DNA of 29,482 nucleotides from positions 1 through 29,482 of the forward strand of contig CAJUIH010000029.1 in the NCBI GenBank assembly GCA_910586045.1. Reading direction: 5' to 3'. The stretch is from an uncultured Eubacterium sp. GTDB lineage: Bacteria; Bacillota; Clostridia; Lachnospirales; Lachnospiraceae. A model generated the notes under the pieces. It worked only from the letters and a program-made list of their open reading frames with translations. It ran no database searches and was not told the DNA's origin. Positions within the stretch are counted from its first letter, which is position 1; every line of letters starts with the position of its first letter. Shown here one piece after another: positions 16,063-23,092 of the stretch. A program made the position numbers and the translations under genes.

Positions 16063-16493
16063 CGGGTGTACTGCGGGCTGTGCTCGTTTTGGCCTGCCTG
16101 CTGACATGCTGTTATACCCTGCATAAAATTCGCAAAGCGCAGATGCAGATTGAAGATTCCATGTTTTGGATTCTGATGTCGGGTGTTTTGGTATGCGTGA
16201 GTATCTTTCCGGGTATCGCGTATGCCGTTTCGGACCTGCTTGGGATTGGGGCGCCGGTGAATTTTGTGTTCCTGGCTATGATATTTATCCTGCTGGGCAA
16301 GGTGTTTTCGATGTCAGTACGGATGTCGCAGATGGAGTACCGGATCCGGAGCCTGGCGCAGCAGATTGCAATTAAAAACTATGAGTTGGAAAAAATGTAC
16401 CCGGTTGTTTCTGGTGATATAGGACAAGTGAAAGATTTGATGGACAGTGAAGCATTGGAACAAGGTGTCCGGGAGTGGGAGAAAAAGGTATGA
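16059..16493 (+). CDS. DUF2304 membrane protein, second copy
   Basis: This 144-residue protein repeats the layout of the first DUF2304 gene: three hydrophobic helices in the first two thirds and a charged tail containing MEYRIRSLAQQIAIKNYELEK that could form a coiled coil. The ATG at 16059 overlaps the upstream stop as ATGA and follows a GGGAGGGG-type site, so it is translationally coupled to the second DPM1-like enzyme. It ends in another ATGA overlap with the small transporter gene, which ties the three products to one task. Confidence 0.86.
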   Translation: MTGVLRAVLVLACLLTCCYTLHKIRKAQMQIEDSMFWILMSGVLVCVSIFPGIAYAVSDLLGIGAPVNFVFLAMIFILLGKVFSMSVRMSQMEYRIRSLAQQIAIKNYELEKMYPVVSGDIGQVKDLMDSEALEQGVREWEKKV

Positions 16494-16834
16494 AATATTT
16501 GTTATGTGCTGTTTACATTATTTTTTCTATTCTTGGGCTTACGTTCATGAAGCTGGGAAGCATGGGCGGGAGGCAGGCTGTTTTTCAGATTATGCAAATG
16601 AAGTTTACCCTGTATTCGATGGCCGGGTATTTGTGCTACTTATCCAGTTTTTTGGTTTATACATGCATTATAACAAAATTTGATTTAAGCTACATCATAC
16701 CGTTTTTAGGCGGCGTTGTGAATATTCTTATATTTATCATAGGCGTTTTTCTGTTCCAGGAAAAGGCCACAGGGTATTCCGTAGCCGGGTGCGTGCTGGT
16801 TGCCGCAGGAGTTGTTTTGATGAATATGAAATAG
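16490..16834 (+). CDS. Small EamA/SMR-like four-helix membrane transporter
   Basis: A 114-residue protein with four hydrophobic helices, the size and layout of small multidrug resistance or half-EamA proteins such as ArnE/ArnF. The glycine- and proline-containing FDLSYIIPFLGGVVNILIF third helix and the FQEKATGYSVAGCVLVAAGVVL ending are typical. The ATG at 16490 sits in an ATGA overlap with the DUF2304 gene. In this setting a flippase moving polyprenyl-phosphate sugars across the membrane is more plausible than drug export, but this is context inference. It would work as a dimer or with a partner. Confidence 0.78.
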   Translation: MKYLLCAVYIIFSILGLTFMKLGSMGGRQAVFQIMQMKFTLYSMAGYLCYLSSFLVYTCIITKFDLSYIIPFLGGVVNILIFIIGVFLFQEKATGYSVAGCVLVAAGVVLMNMK

Positions 16835-16861
16835 AATGGGATGCAGGCTTGGGAGGGATAA

Positions 16862-17611
16862 ATGCGAAAGGTATCAGTTGTGACAGTATCGTATAATTCA
16901 AAGGAACAAACGATGCTTACATTGGATGCCCTGAAGAAACAGGATTATCCATTTATAGAAAGCATTATTGTAGACGGCGGCTCGGATGACGGTACAGTAG
17001 GGGTAATTCAAAACTTTGCGAAAGAGTTCCATGGGGAAGTCAGGTGGGTTTCGGAAAAGGACAATGGGATATACAATGCCATAAACAAGGGGGTCCGCAT
17101 GGCGAGCGGCGACTTGATCGGGTTTTGCTGGGATTTATATGCGGACATACATACGATCTCCAAAATGGTGAAAAAAGTAGAAGATGAACAGACAGACGGC
17201 GTACATGGGGATCTTGTTTATATCGGAAAGGACGGGCGGGTGGTCCGATATTGGAAAATGGGACAGGGGGCAATCCAGGCGGGATGGATGCCGGCACATC
17301 CGACGCTGTATTTAAAACGCAGCATATTTGAGCAGTATGGCTTATATGATGAAAGCTACCATTGTTCTGGCGATTTTGAATTTATGGTGCGTATTCTCAA
17401 AGAGGGCAACGTCCGTCTTTCCTATATCCCAGAAGTGCTGGTACGCATGTTTTATGGCGGTGTAAGCACCAGCGGTGTTAGGGGCTACTGGCGGTCCATC
17501 GCGGAGTCCTATAAGGCTTTACGCCGTAATAGGATCCGTTTTCCGGCAGGGGTGATACTGCTGCGGACAATCAGGACGGCGGGGCAGTTTTTTCACCGCC
17601 GGGTGCCGTAA
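16862..17611 (+). CDS. GT2 glycosyltransferase with an atypical metal-binding region
   Basis: A 249-residue GT-A enzyme of the WcaA/EpsE-like GT2 group. It has VTVSYNSKEQTMLTLDAL at the N-terminus, VDGGSDDGT for the nucleotide, SEKDNGIYNAINKGVRMASGD before the metal site, and an acceptor-side block around AHPTLYLKRSIF and SGDFEFMVRI. Family members usually read IGFLNSDDxYAD at the metal site; here residues 86-95 read IGFCWDLYAD, two residues shorter and with only one Asp. The frame is intact on both sides, so this is an in-frame change rather than a frameshift. The enzyme may be altered or weak. Its ATG follows GGGAGGG. A 90-bp gap follows it. Confidence 0.85.
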   Translation: MRKVSVVTVSYNSKEQTMLTLDALKKQDYPFIESIIVDGGSDDGTVGVIQNFAKEFHGEVRWVSEKDNGIYNAINKGVRMASGDLIGFCWDLYADIHTISKMVKKVEDEQTDGVHGDLVYIGKDGRVVRYWKMGQGAIQAGWMPAHPTLYLKRSIFEQYGLYDESYHCSGDFEFMVRILKEGNVRLSYIPEVLVRMFYGGVSTSGVRGYWRSIAESYKALRRNRIRFPAGVILLRTIRTAGQFFHRRVP

Positions 17612-17701
17612 ATGCAGGCAATCCATGCGGGCGGATAACTCCAGACGGGGAATTTTGAATGAATGTAAAATAATGAGGGAAAGAAAGGATAATTGCATTG
17701 T

Positions 17702-18757
17702 ATGGGAAAAACAGCTTTAATCACGGGTGTAACAGGCCAGGACGGTTCCTTTTTGGCGGAACTTCTATTGGATAAGGGGTATGAGGTGCATGGCACGGTC
17801 CGGCGTTCCTCCATGCAGCACAATGACAGGATCCGGCATTTGGAGGGGAATGGACATTTTTTTCTGCACTACGCAGATATGACCGATGCACTCAGCCTTA
17901 TGGGGGTGGTATGCAGCGTAAGGCCGGATGAGGTGTACAACCTGGCTGCGCAGAGCCATGTAAAGGTTTCCTTTGCGGTTCCGGAGTATACAGCGGATAC
18001 AGATGCAACCGGGACACTGCGCCTGCTGGAGGCGCTGCGCATGGCTGGGCTGGACCAGGACTGCCGTTTTTACCAGGCATCTACGTCGGAGTTGTTCGGG
18101 AAAGTGCAGGAAACGCCACAGAGCGAGACGACGCCGTTTTACCCGTATTCTCCGTATGCTGCTGCCAAACAATACGCCTACTGGATTGTGCGTAATTACC
18201 GGGAGGCTTATGGCATGTATGCGGTAAACGGCATCCTGTTCAACCATGAATCGGAACGGCGTGGAAAGTCGTTTGTTACAAGGAAAATCACGCTGGCGGC
18301 TGCCAATATTGCAGCAGGGAAGAAAGAACGGCTTTCCCTCGGCAATCTGGATGCGCTGCGGGACTGGGGGTATGCCGGGGATTATGTGGAGTGCATGTGG
18401 CGTATGCTCCAGCAGGACGACCCACAGGATTATGTGATCGCCACAGGTGAACAGCATTCCGTGCGTGAGTTTTGTACGCTGGCGTTCCGGTATGCGGGCA
18501 TTGAACTGCAATGGCAGGGTGCGGGCTTGCATGAAAAAGGGATCGACAGCCGCTCAGGCAGGGTCTGCGTGGAAGTTTCTCCGGACTATTTCCGTCCGAC
18601 AGACGTAACGACGCTTTTGGGTGACCCGTCCAAAGCAAGAGAGGAACTTGGCTGGGATCCGAAGAAAACGTCTTTCGCGGATCTGGTACGGATTATGATG
18701 GAACATGATCTTCGGGCAGTGAAAGGGGAGGGGAGCAATGCAGTACCGGTTATGTGA
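17702..18757 (+). CDS. gmd: GDP-mannose 4,6-dehydratase
   Basis: A 351-residue short-chain dehydrogenase/reductase of normal Gmd length. It has the GVTGQDGSFLAELLL NADP site at residues 9-23, the S-T-S-E segment at 127-130 carrying catalytic Thr and Glu, and Y152-x3-K156 inside PYSPYAAAKQY. NHESERRGKSFVTRKIT is the Gmd fingerprint; the usual Pro after NHES is replaced by Glu. It converts GDP-D-mannose to GDP-4-keto-6-deoxy-D-mannose in the cytosol, the common precursor of GDP-fucose, GDP-perosamine and GDP-colitose. AAGGA lies about 12 bases before the ATG at 17702; a TTG at 17693 is the alternative start. It overlaps the next gene by 20 bases. Confidence 0.95.
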   Translation: MGKTALITGVTGQDGSFLAELLLDKGYEVHGTVRRSSMQHNDRIRHLEGNGHFFLHYADMTDALSLMGVVCSVRPDEVYNLAAQSHVKVSFAVPEYTADTDATGTLRLLEALRMAGLDQDCRFYQASTSELFGKVQETPQSETTPFYPYSPYAAAKQYAYWIVRNYREAYGMYAVNGILFNHESERRGKSFVTRKITLAAANIAAGKKERLSLGNLDALRDWGYAGDYVECMWRMLQQDDPQDYVIATGEQHSVREFCTLAFRYAGIELQWQGAGLHEKGIDSRSGRVCVEVSPDYFRPTDVTTLLGDPSKAREELGWDPKKTSFADLVRIMMEHDLRAVKGEGSNAVPVM

Positions 18758-19907
18758 TGATACATGGGATTGTGCGGAGAAGCGCGCTATAAGCAGGGTG
18801 GTCGGCACGAATCGTTTTACGATGGGGGAGGAGGTGGAGCGTTATGAAAAGGAATTTGCGGAAAAATTTCGTGTGCGGCATGCGGTTATGGCAAGTTCCG
18901 GGTCTGCGGCAAATCTGCTTGCAGTGGCGGCGCTTGTCTATTCCGGGAGGTTAAAAAGCGGCGATGAGGTGCTTGTGACGGCCGTTTCCTGGAGCACGAC
19001 TTACTTCCCGCTGTATCAAATGGGGCTGAAGATCCGTTTCCTGGATATTGACAAGGAGACGCTTAACATAGATGCAGGGTTGTTGGAGGCCGCTGTCACG
19101 CCTGCTACGAAAATGGTGCTTGCTGTGAACCTGCTTGGGAATCCGAATGATTTTGAACAGATAACCGCCGTATGCCGGAAGAAAGGGCTTTTGCTGTTAG
19201 AGGATAACTGCGAGTCGCTGGGCGGTGAGTATAAGGGAAAAAAACTTGGTACGTTCGGCGTGATCGGCACATTCTCTACATTTTATTCCCACCACCTGTG
19301 TACAATGGAGGGCGGTGTTGCCGTTACGGACGATTTGGAGTTGTACCACTGCATGCGCGTAATCCGTGCGCATGGCTGGACCAGGGATCTCCCGGCAGAC
19401 AGCCCGCTGTATCAGAAAAGCCAAGACCCGTTTTATGAAAGCTACCACTTTATCCTGCCTGGATTTAACCTTAGGCCGATTGAGATAGAGGCCGCTGTCG
19501 GCAGGGAGCAGTTGAAAAAAATGGACGGCATTATTGCGGCGAGGCGGGAAAATGCAGCCTATTTCAAGGAAAAGATGGCAGGGCTGCGGGGCATGCGCCT
19601 GCAAAAAGAAACGGGGTGCAGCTCCTGGTTTGGTTTTGCGGTTGTTTTGGAAAATGGTTTTTGCGGGAAACGGGATGCGGTTGTAAAGCGGCTGGAGAAG
19701 GCGGGTGTTGAGGTACGTCCTGTTGTAGCGGGGAATTTTACGAAAAACAGGGCGGTAGAGTTCCTTGACTACAGCATATTTGGAAGCCTCAAAGGGGCCG
19801 ACGATGTACACGAGAATGGTTTTTTTGTAGGCAATCATGGAAAGGCCGACCGGTCTGGAATTGATTATCTTACCGTGTGTATCCGAAAGATTTTAAACGA
19901 GGTGTAA
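18738..19907 (+). CDS. colD: ColD-type GDP-4-keto-6-deoxy-D-mannose 3-dehydratase (PLP)
   Basis: A 389-residue member of the DegT/DnrJ/EryC1/StrS fold. At the position of the PLP lysine it reads FYSHHLCTMEGG (about residues 182-193), the first His replacing Lys. That substitution is the hallmark of ColD, which removes the C3 hydroxyl instead of transaminating C4. Other ColD-like blocks are MASSGSAANLL, AVSWSTTYFPL, NLLGNPNDF, LLLEDNCESLGG, RAHGWTRDLP and ETGCSSWFGF. The start has GGGGAGGGG upstream and overlaps gmd, whose product is its substrate. Its product would be GDP-4-keto-3,6-dideoxy-D-mannose. A perosamine synthase is unlikely because those enzymes keep the lysine. Confidence 0.9.
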   Translation: MQYRLCDDTWDCAEKRAISRVVGTNRFTMGEEVERYEKEFAEKFRVRHAVMASSGSAANLLAVAALVYSGRLKSGDEVLVTAVSWSTTYFPLYQMGLKIRFLDIDKETLNIDAGLLEAAVTPATKMVLAVNLLGNPNDFEQITAVCRKKGLLLLEDNCESLGGEYKGKKLGTFGVIGTFSTFYSHHLCTMEGGVAVTDDLELYHCMRVIRAHGWTRDLPADSPLYQKSQDPFYESYHFILPGFNLRPIEIEAAVGREQLKKMDGIIAARRENAAYFKEKMAGLRGMRLQKETGCSSWFGFAVVLENGFCGKRDAVVKRLEKAGVEVRPVVAGNFTKNRAVEFLDYSIFGSLKGADDVHENGFFVGNHGKADRSGIDYLTVCIRKILNEV

Positions 19908-19911
19908 GCAA

Positions 19912-20865
19912 ATGGAGCAAGATGCGAAAATATATGTTGCAGGGCATACAGGTATGGCTGGTTCGGCCATTTTAAGAAATTTAAAGGGCAGGGGCTATTG
20001 CAATCTTGTTTGTAGGACCCATGCCCAGTTGGATTTGACAGATCAGCGGGCGGTTGATGATTTCTTGGAACAGGAAAGGCCGGCGTATTTGTTCCTGGCC
20101 GCCGCCCGGGTGGGCGGGATTGCGGCGAATATAGAGGCTCCTGCAGAGTTTCTGCTGGATAATTTGCTGATCCAGTGCAATGTGATCCGCAGCGCATTCC
20201 GGTATGGGGTCAAAAAGCTGCTGTTTTTGGGGTCTTCCTGTATTTATCCAAAACAGGCATGCCAGCCAATCAAGGAGGAGTATCTTATGACTGGGCTTAT
20301 GGAGCCGACCAATGAAGGGTATGCGGTTGCAAAGGTCGCGGGGCTGAAGCTTTGCGAATACTTCCGCAGGCAGCACGGAGCCGATTTTGTCAGTGTTATG
20401 CCGTGTAACCTGTATGGCAGCCATGACAATTTTGACGGACGAAGTTCCCATATTGTACTTGCACTAATACGGAAATTCCATGAAGCGAAAGTCCGTGGAC
20501 AGGAGTCTGTTACAATATGGGGTACGGGCAGTGCATACAGGGAGCTGTTGTTTGCGGATGACATGGCTGACGCCTGTGTATATGTAATGGAACATTATTC
20601 GGGTGAGCAGTTTTTGAATATGGGATACGGGAAAGACCAGACAGTTCTTGAAATAGCGAACATGGTAAAGGAAACAGTGGGCTATTCAGGAAAGATTGTA
20701 ACCGACCCGTCCAAGCCAGAGGGGATGCACCGCAAACTCATGGATTCATCCAGGCTGTACGGGCTTGGGTGGAGGCCGCACACTACGCTGCAAGAAGGGC
20801 TGCGGCTGACCTATGAGTGGTTCCTTTCCCATGTATGGGATCAAAACCAACCACAGGGTATGTAG
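19912..20865 (+). CDS. GDP-L-colitose synthase (ColC-like) / GDP-L-fucose synthase homologue
   Basis: A 317-residue short-chain epimerase/reductase with the NADPH site GHTGMAGSAI at residues 11-20, GSSCIYP holding the catalytic Ser near 108-109, and Y137-x3-K141 in GYAVAKVAG. NLYGSHDNFDGRSSH is a signature of the GDP-fucose-synthase family. Both ColC and Fcl perform C5 epimerisation with C4 reduction on closely related substrates, and motifs alone do not tell them apart. Position directly after colD argues for the 3,6-dideoxy substrate, giving GDP-L-colitose. Production of GDP-L-fucose from the Gmd product is the alternative. Only five bases separate it from the upstream stop codon. Confidence 0.82.
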   Translation: MEQDAKIYVAGHTGMAGSAILRNLKGRGYCNLVCRTHAQLDLTDQRAVDDFLEQERPAYLFLAAARVGGIAANIEAPAEFLLDNLLIQCNVIRSAFRYGVKKLLFLGSSCIYPKQACQPIKEEYLMTGLMEPTNEGYAVAKVAGLKLCEYFRRQHGADFVSVMPCNLYGSHDNFDGRSSHIVLALIRKFHEAKVRGQESVTIWGTGSAYRELLFADDMADACVYVMEHYSGEQFLNMGYGKDQTVLEIANMVKETVGYSGKIVTDPSKPEGMHRKLMDSSRLYGLGWRPHTTLQEGLRLTYEWFLSHVWDQNQPQGM

Positions 20866-20878
20866 GAAGGAAGAGAGC

Positions 20879-22195
20879 ATGAACCTTATACTGCTGTCGG
20901 GCGGCTCCGGTACACGGCTTTGGCCGTTATCGAATGAAGTGCGGTCCAAACAGTTTATAAAGTTATTTAAAACCAAAGATGGCAGCCGTGAATCTATGCT
21001 GCAACGCGTCTGCCGCCAGATATCGGAACTGGGAAGTGACGTAGCTATCACAGTTGCAACGTCGAAAGCACAGGTATCTGCAATCCATAACCAGCTTGGG
21101 GACCGCGTCAGTATTTGTGCAGAACCATGCAGAAAGGATACATTTGCGGCAATTACGCTGGCAGCGGCATTTTTGCATGACGTTAAAAAGGTACCGCTGC
21201 ACGAAACCGTGGTATTCTGTCCGGTGGATCCTTATGTGGAATCGGATTATTTTAAGGAACTGCGGGAACTGCATGGCTTGGCGGAAAAGGGAGGCGCGAA
21301 CCTGTCCCTGCTTGGAATCGAACCAACGTATCCAAGTGAAAAATATGGTTATATTATTCCAAAAGATAAAAAGCGGGTAAGCACGGTGCTGTCATTTAAG
21401 GAAAAACCCGGCGCTGCACAGGCAAAACTGTATATAGGACAGGGGGCTTTATGGAATGCCGGTGTCTTTGCGTTCCAGCTTGGCTATATACTGGAAAAAG
21501 CGGGGAGCTTGGCAGCATATACAAATTATTGGGATTTGTATGCAAACTATGGTGCCCTCAAAGAGAACAGCTTTGACTATATGATAGCTGAGAAAGAGAA
21601 GCATATGCAGGTTATGCGTTTCGTGGGGAAATGGAAAGATGTCGGGACTTGGAATACGCTGACAGATACAATGGATGAAGAGATTGTTGGAAACGCCGTG
21701 ATGGATGGAATGTGCAAGAATGTACATATAGTGAATGAATTGGATATCCCTGTTTTGTGCATGGGTTTGGAAAACGCTGTAATCTCCGCAGGGCCGGATG
21801 GCATATTGGCTGCAGACAAAGAACGGTCCAGCTATATGAAACCGTTTATAGACCAGATGAAGCAGCAGGTGATGTATGCAGAAAAATCCTGGGGGACTTA
21901 TCATGTGCTTGACGTAGAACAGGAAAGCCTTACGATTAAGGTGACGTTAAATGCTGGTGAAAAGATGAATTACCACAGCCATGGCAGGAGAAAAGAAGCG
22001 TGGGTAGTCATAGCGGGGAGTGGAAAGGCGGTGATGGATGGTATAGAGCGGCATATATGTGCAGGGGACATCCTTGTGATCCGCGCAGGCTGCCGCCATA
22101 TGGTTGCAGCAGAAACAGAACTCAAGATAATAGAAGTGCAGATAGGCAAAGAGATTAGTGTTCGTGATAAACAGAAGTATCCAGAAGAAGTTTGA
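20879..22195 (+). CDS. manC: Mannose-1-phosphate guanylyltransferase with C-terminal cupin domain
   Basis: A 438-residue type II ManC/CpsB-like protein. The N-terminal nucleotidyltransferase has LSGGSGTRLWPLS at residues 6-18 and the sugar-binding FKEKP at 173-177. The C-terminal third is a cupin of the mannose-6-phosphate isomerase type, with NYHSHGRRKEAWVV. It makes GDP-D-mannose from mannose-1-phosphate and GTP and may also isomerise fructose-6-phosphate, although the cupin is shortened. It supplies Gmd, so the last four genes form one pathway. The ATG at 20879 has GGAAGGAAGAG before it and starts 13 bases after the preceding stop. No phosphomannomutase gene is in the window. It is the last gene of the operon. 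Confidence 0.93.
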   Translation: MNLILLSGGSGTRLWPLSNEVRSKQFIKLFKTKDGSRESMLQRVCRQISELGSDVAITVATSKAQVSAIHNQLGDRVSICAEPCRKDTFAAITLAAAFLHDVKKVPLHETVVFCPVDPYVESDYFKELRELHGLAEKGGANLSLLGIEPTYPSEKYGYIIPKDKKRVSTVLSFKEKPGAAQAKLYIGQGALWNAGVFAFQLGYILEKAGSLAAYTNYWDLYANYGALKENSFDYMIAEKEKHMQVMRFVGKWKDVGTWNTLTDTMDEEIVGNAVMDGMCKNVHIVNELDIPVLCMGLENAVISAGPDGILAADKERSSYMKPFIDQMKQQVMYAEKSWGTYHVLDVEQESLTIKVTLNAGEKMNYHSHGRRKEAWVVIAGSGKAVMDGIERHICAGDILVIRAGCRHMVAAETELKIIEVQIGKEISVRDKQKYPEEV

Positions 22196-22282
22196 CGAAT
22201 GTGTGAATTTTTTCTTTTTTGTTAAATGCTTATGAGTATTCCGCAGGCCATACCCATTTTCTAAGGATAAACCGGTTTGTTT

Positions 22283-22449
22283 CTAGTACATCGATCATTA
22301 AATATCTCATAGTTTCGCGTCGGATATTTTTTCGAGAGTGCACGGCAGAAACCGGAGGTGTACCCGGGGATCACCTCGGATTTTTGCCATGTGTTATCGG
22401 AAAAAATAGATAAGTGAAACTATGAGATATTTAGTGATCGATGTATTAG
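22283..22449. repeat. 167-nt near-continuous hairpin element (MITE-like or structured RNA)
   Basis: The outer arms 22287-22316 and 22416-22445 pair over 30 bases with a single G-T wobble. Pairing continues inward with short interruptions through 22325-22333 with 22400-22408, 22344-22351 with 22381-22388, and a central GAGGTG/CACCTC stem. It lies in the non-coding gap after manC. Short open frames in it on both strands are mirror images of the arms and are not genes. I do not recognise a named family. Confidence 0.8.
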
Positions 22450-22490
22450 TTGAAGTGTATTTATAGCAACTTCTGATTATGGCTATTCGG

Positions 22491-22525
22491 TAAGCGGCAT
22501 TTGCCATTTGTATTGTTACACTGTA
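22491..22525 (+). repeat. Dispersed 35-bp repeat, copy 1
   Basis: Matches 23926-23960 at 33 of 35 positions in the same orientation. It contains TTGCCA followed 17 bases later by TAAAAA, so it may be promoter-like. The two copies flank the toxin locus and the transposase remnant. Confidence 0.8.
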
Positions 22526-22548
22526 AAAATATATCCTTGTGCTACAAT
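22526..22548 (+). promoter_or_regulatory. Repeated promoter-like sequence with extended -10, copy 1
   Basis: A 23-bp sequence identical to 27410-27432, ending in TGCTACAAT, an extended -10 element. It points toward the antisense-RNA candidate at about 22555-22738. The same sequence stands before the VanR-like gene, which supports a promoter role. Confidence 0.5.
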
Positions 22549-22632
22549 GTTTTGGAATCACATAAATGATCGTCTTTATCAGTATCAAATTTTCCTTGCG
22601 TACTGCTGCCAGATGTGTTATATTAAACATTG

Positions 22633-22657
22633 AAAAAGGGAAGCCATAGAAGCGGCT
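22633..22657 (-). terminator. Possible weak terminator of the toxin transcript
   Basis: On the - strand AGCC and GGCT can pair around an eight-base loop, followed by TCCCTTTTT. If real, the toxin messenger would overlap the antisense RNA candidate by roughly 100 bases. Confidence 0.3.
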
Positions 22658-22698
22658 CTACTCCTCACAATAAGTTTATACCTCTGCTATATGCAGTC

Positions 22699-22738
22699 AG
22701 CCGTCACTATTGGGAGTAGTGGCGGCTATTTCTTTTTT
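22699..22738 (+). terminator. Rho-independent terminator of a + strand transcript
   Basis: AGCCGTCACT pairs with AGTGGCGGCT (one G-T wobble), followed by ATTTCTTTTTT. The stop codon of the toxin gene on the opposite strand falls in its 3' stem. The T run is only on the + strand side, so it ends a + strand RNA. Confidence 0.75.
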
Positions 22739-22821
22739 CCCTTGTAAATCTGATAAAACAAATTCGCAAGGGCGACAGTGAGTATAACGATCTGGATTAA
22801 ATCCTGATATGTAACATACAT
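22726..22821 (-). CDS. Type I toxin-like peptide (TxpA/Hol_Tox holin-like family)
   Basis: A 31-residue peptide starting MYVTYQDLIQ, with one hydrophobic helix (about residues 8-24) and the basic ending YKGKKK. This order, a short polar start with TY.DL.Q, a single helix and a Lys-rich tail, is typical of the putative holin-like toxins related to TxpA. The ATG at 22821 has AAGGAGGG at seven bases, an excellent ribosome binding site; an ATG five bases earlier is out of frame and too close. A strong - strand promoter lies about 100 bases upstream and a + strand terminator marks an antisense RNA at its 3' end. It would act by inserting into the cell's own membrane. The gene is easily missed because of its size. 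Confidence 0.78.
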   Translation of the reverse strand: MYVTYQDLIQIVILTVALANLFYQIYKGKKK

Positions 22822-22828
22822 TGCATCG

Positions 22829-22867
22829 CCCTCCTTTCTTTCGTCTGGAGGGCTACTGGAACCCTCC
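22829..22867 (-). promoter_or_regulatory. Alternative leader hairpins that could hide the toxin ribosome binding site
   Basis: In the toxin messenger a CCCTCC (22847-22852) lies between two GGAGGG sequences. One is at 22862-22867 and the other, at 22829-22834, is the ribosome binding site itself. The middle block can pair with either, so two mutually exclusive hairpins are possible. Confidence 0.55.
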
Positions 22868-22920
22868 GAATAAAAAAGAGGGGTAAAGACGCCTGGCTCT
22901 ATGGTTTTCCCATGGATGGA

Positions 22921-22949
22921 GTTATAGCATACATTTTCGTGTCAGGCAA
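22921..22949 (-). promoter_or_regulatory. Promoter of the toxin gene
   Basis: On the - strand TTGCCT (22944-22949) and TATAAC (22921-22926) are 17 bases apart, and TGC directly before the -10 makes it an extended -10 promoter. Transcription would start near 22914, leaving a leader of about 90 bases. Confidence 0.65.
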
Positions 22950-23092
22950 TTATAATATTCGATTTATCACGGTAAACGCAAGCTTTTATGTATTCCCAAG
23001 TATCAAAGTTTCTGTTATATTGAAGATATCAAAGACAATCTTTACACATTCGTGTATACTTATTTCCAAACTCAGGAAAGGAAATAATTATT

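Larger units (their letters stand above)
22555..22738 (+). ncRNA. Candidate antitoxin RNA of the type I toxin locus
   Basis: An extended -10 element lies just upstream and a clear terminator closes this stretch, with no open reading frame of note between. The RNA would be complementary to the 3' part of the toxin messenger on the other strand, as RatA is to txpA in Bacillus subtilis. Both ends are inferred. Confidence 0.4.
22196..23092. other. Non-coding gap after manC with mobile and regulatory debris
   Basis: No sizeable gene is supported here. The gap holds the 167-nt hairpin, one copy each of the 35-bp and 23-bp repeats, the toxin locus and its antisense RNA candidate. T-rich sequence follows the manC stop, but I saw no convincing terminator hairpin there. 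Confidence 0.6.

Noticed and set aside
15373..16107. Long open frame on the - strand opposite the second DPM1-like gene
   Set aside because: It lies fully inside a clear glycosyltransferase gene, has no ribosome binding site, and its translation is Pro/His/Arg-rich like other antisense shadows in this GC-richer stretch.
17765..18532. Long - strand open frame opposite gmd
   Set aside because: It mirrors the conserved gmd coding sequence and has no recognisable domain.
18738..19907. GDP-perosamine synthase
   Set aside because: Perosamine synthases keep the PLP-binding lysine; here that position is His within FYSHH, as in ColD.
22219..22630. Two short open frames, one per strand, across the hairpin element
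   Set aside because: They share similar peptides (KYLIVS) only because the hairpin arms are inverted copies, and neither has a ribosome binding site.
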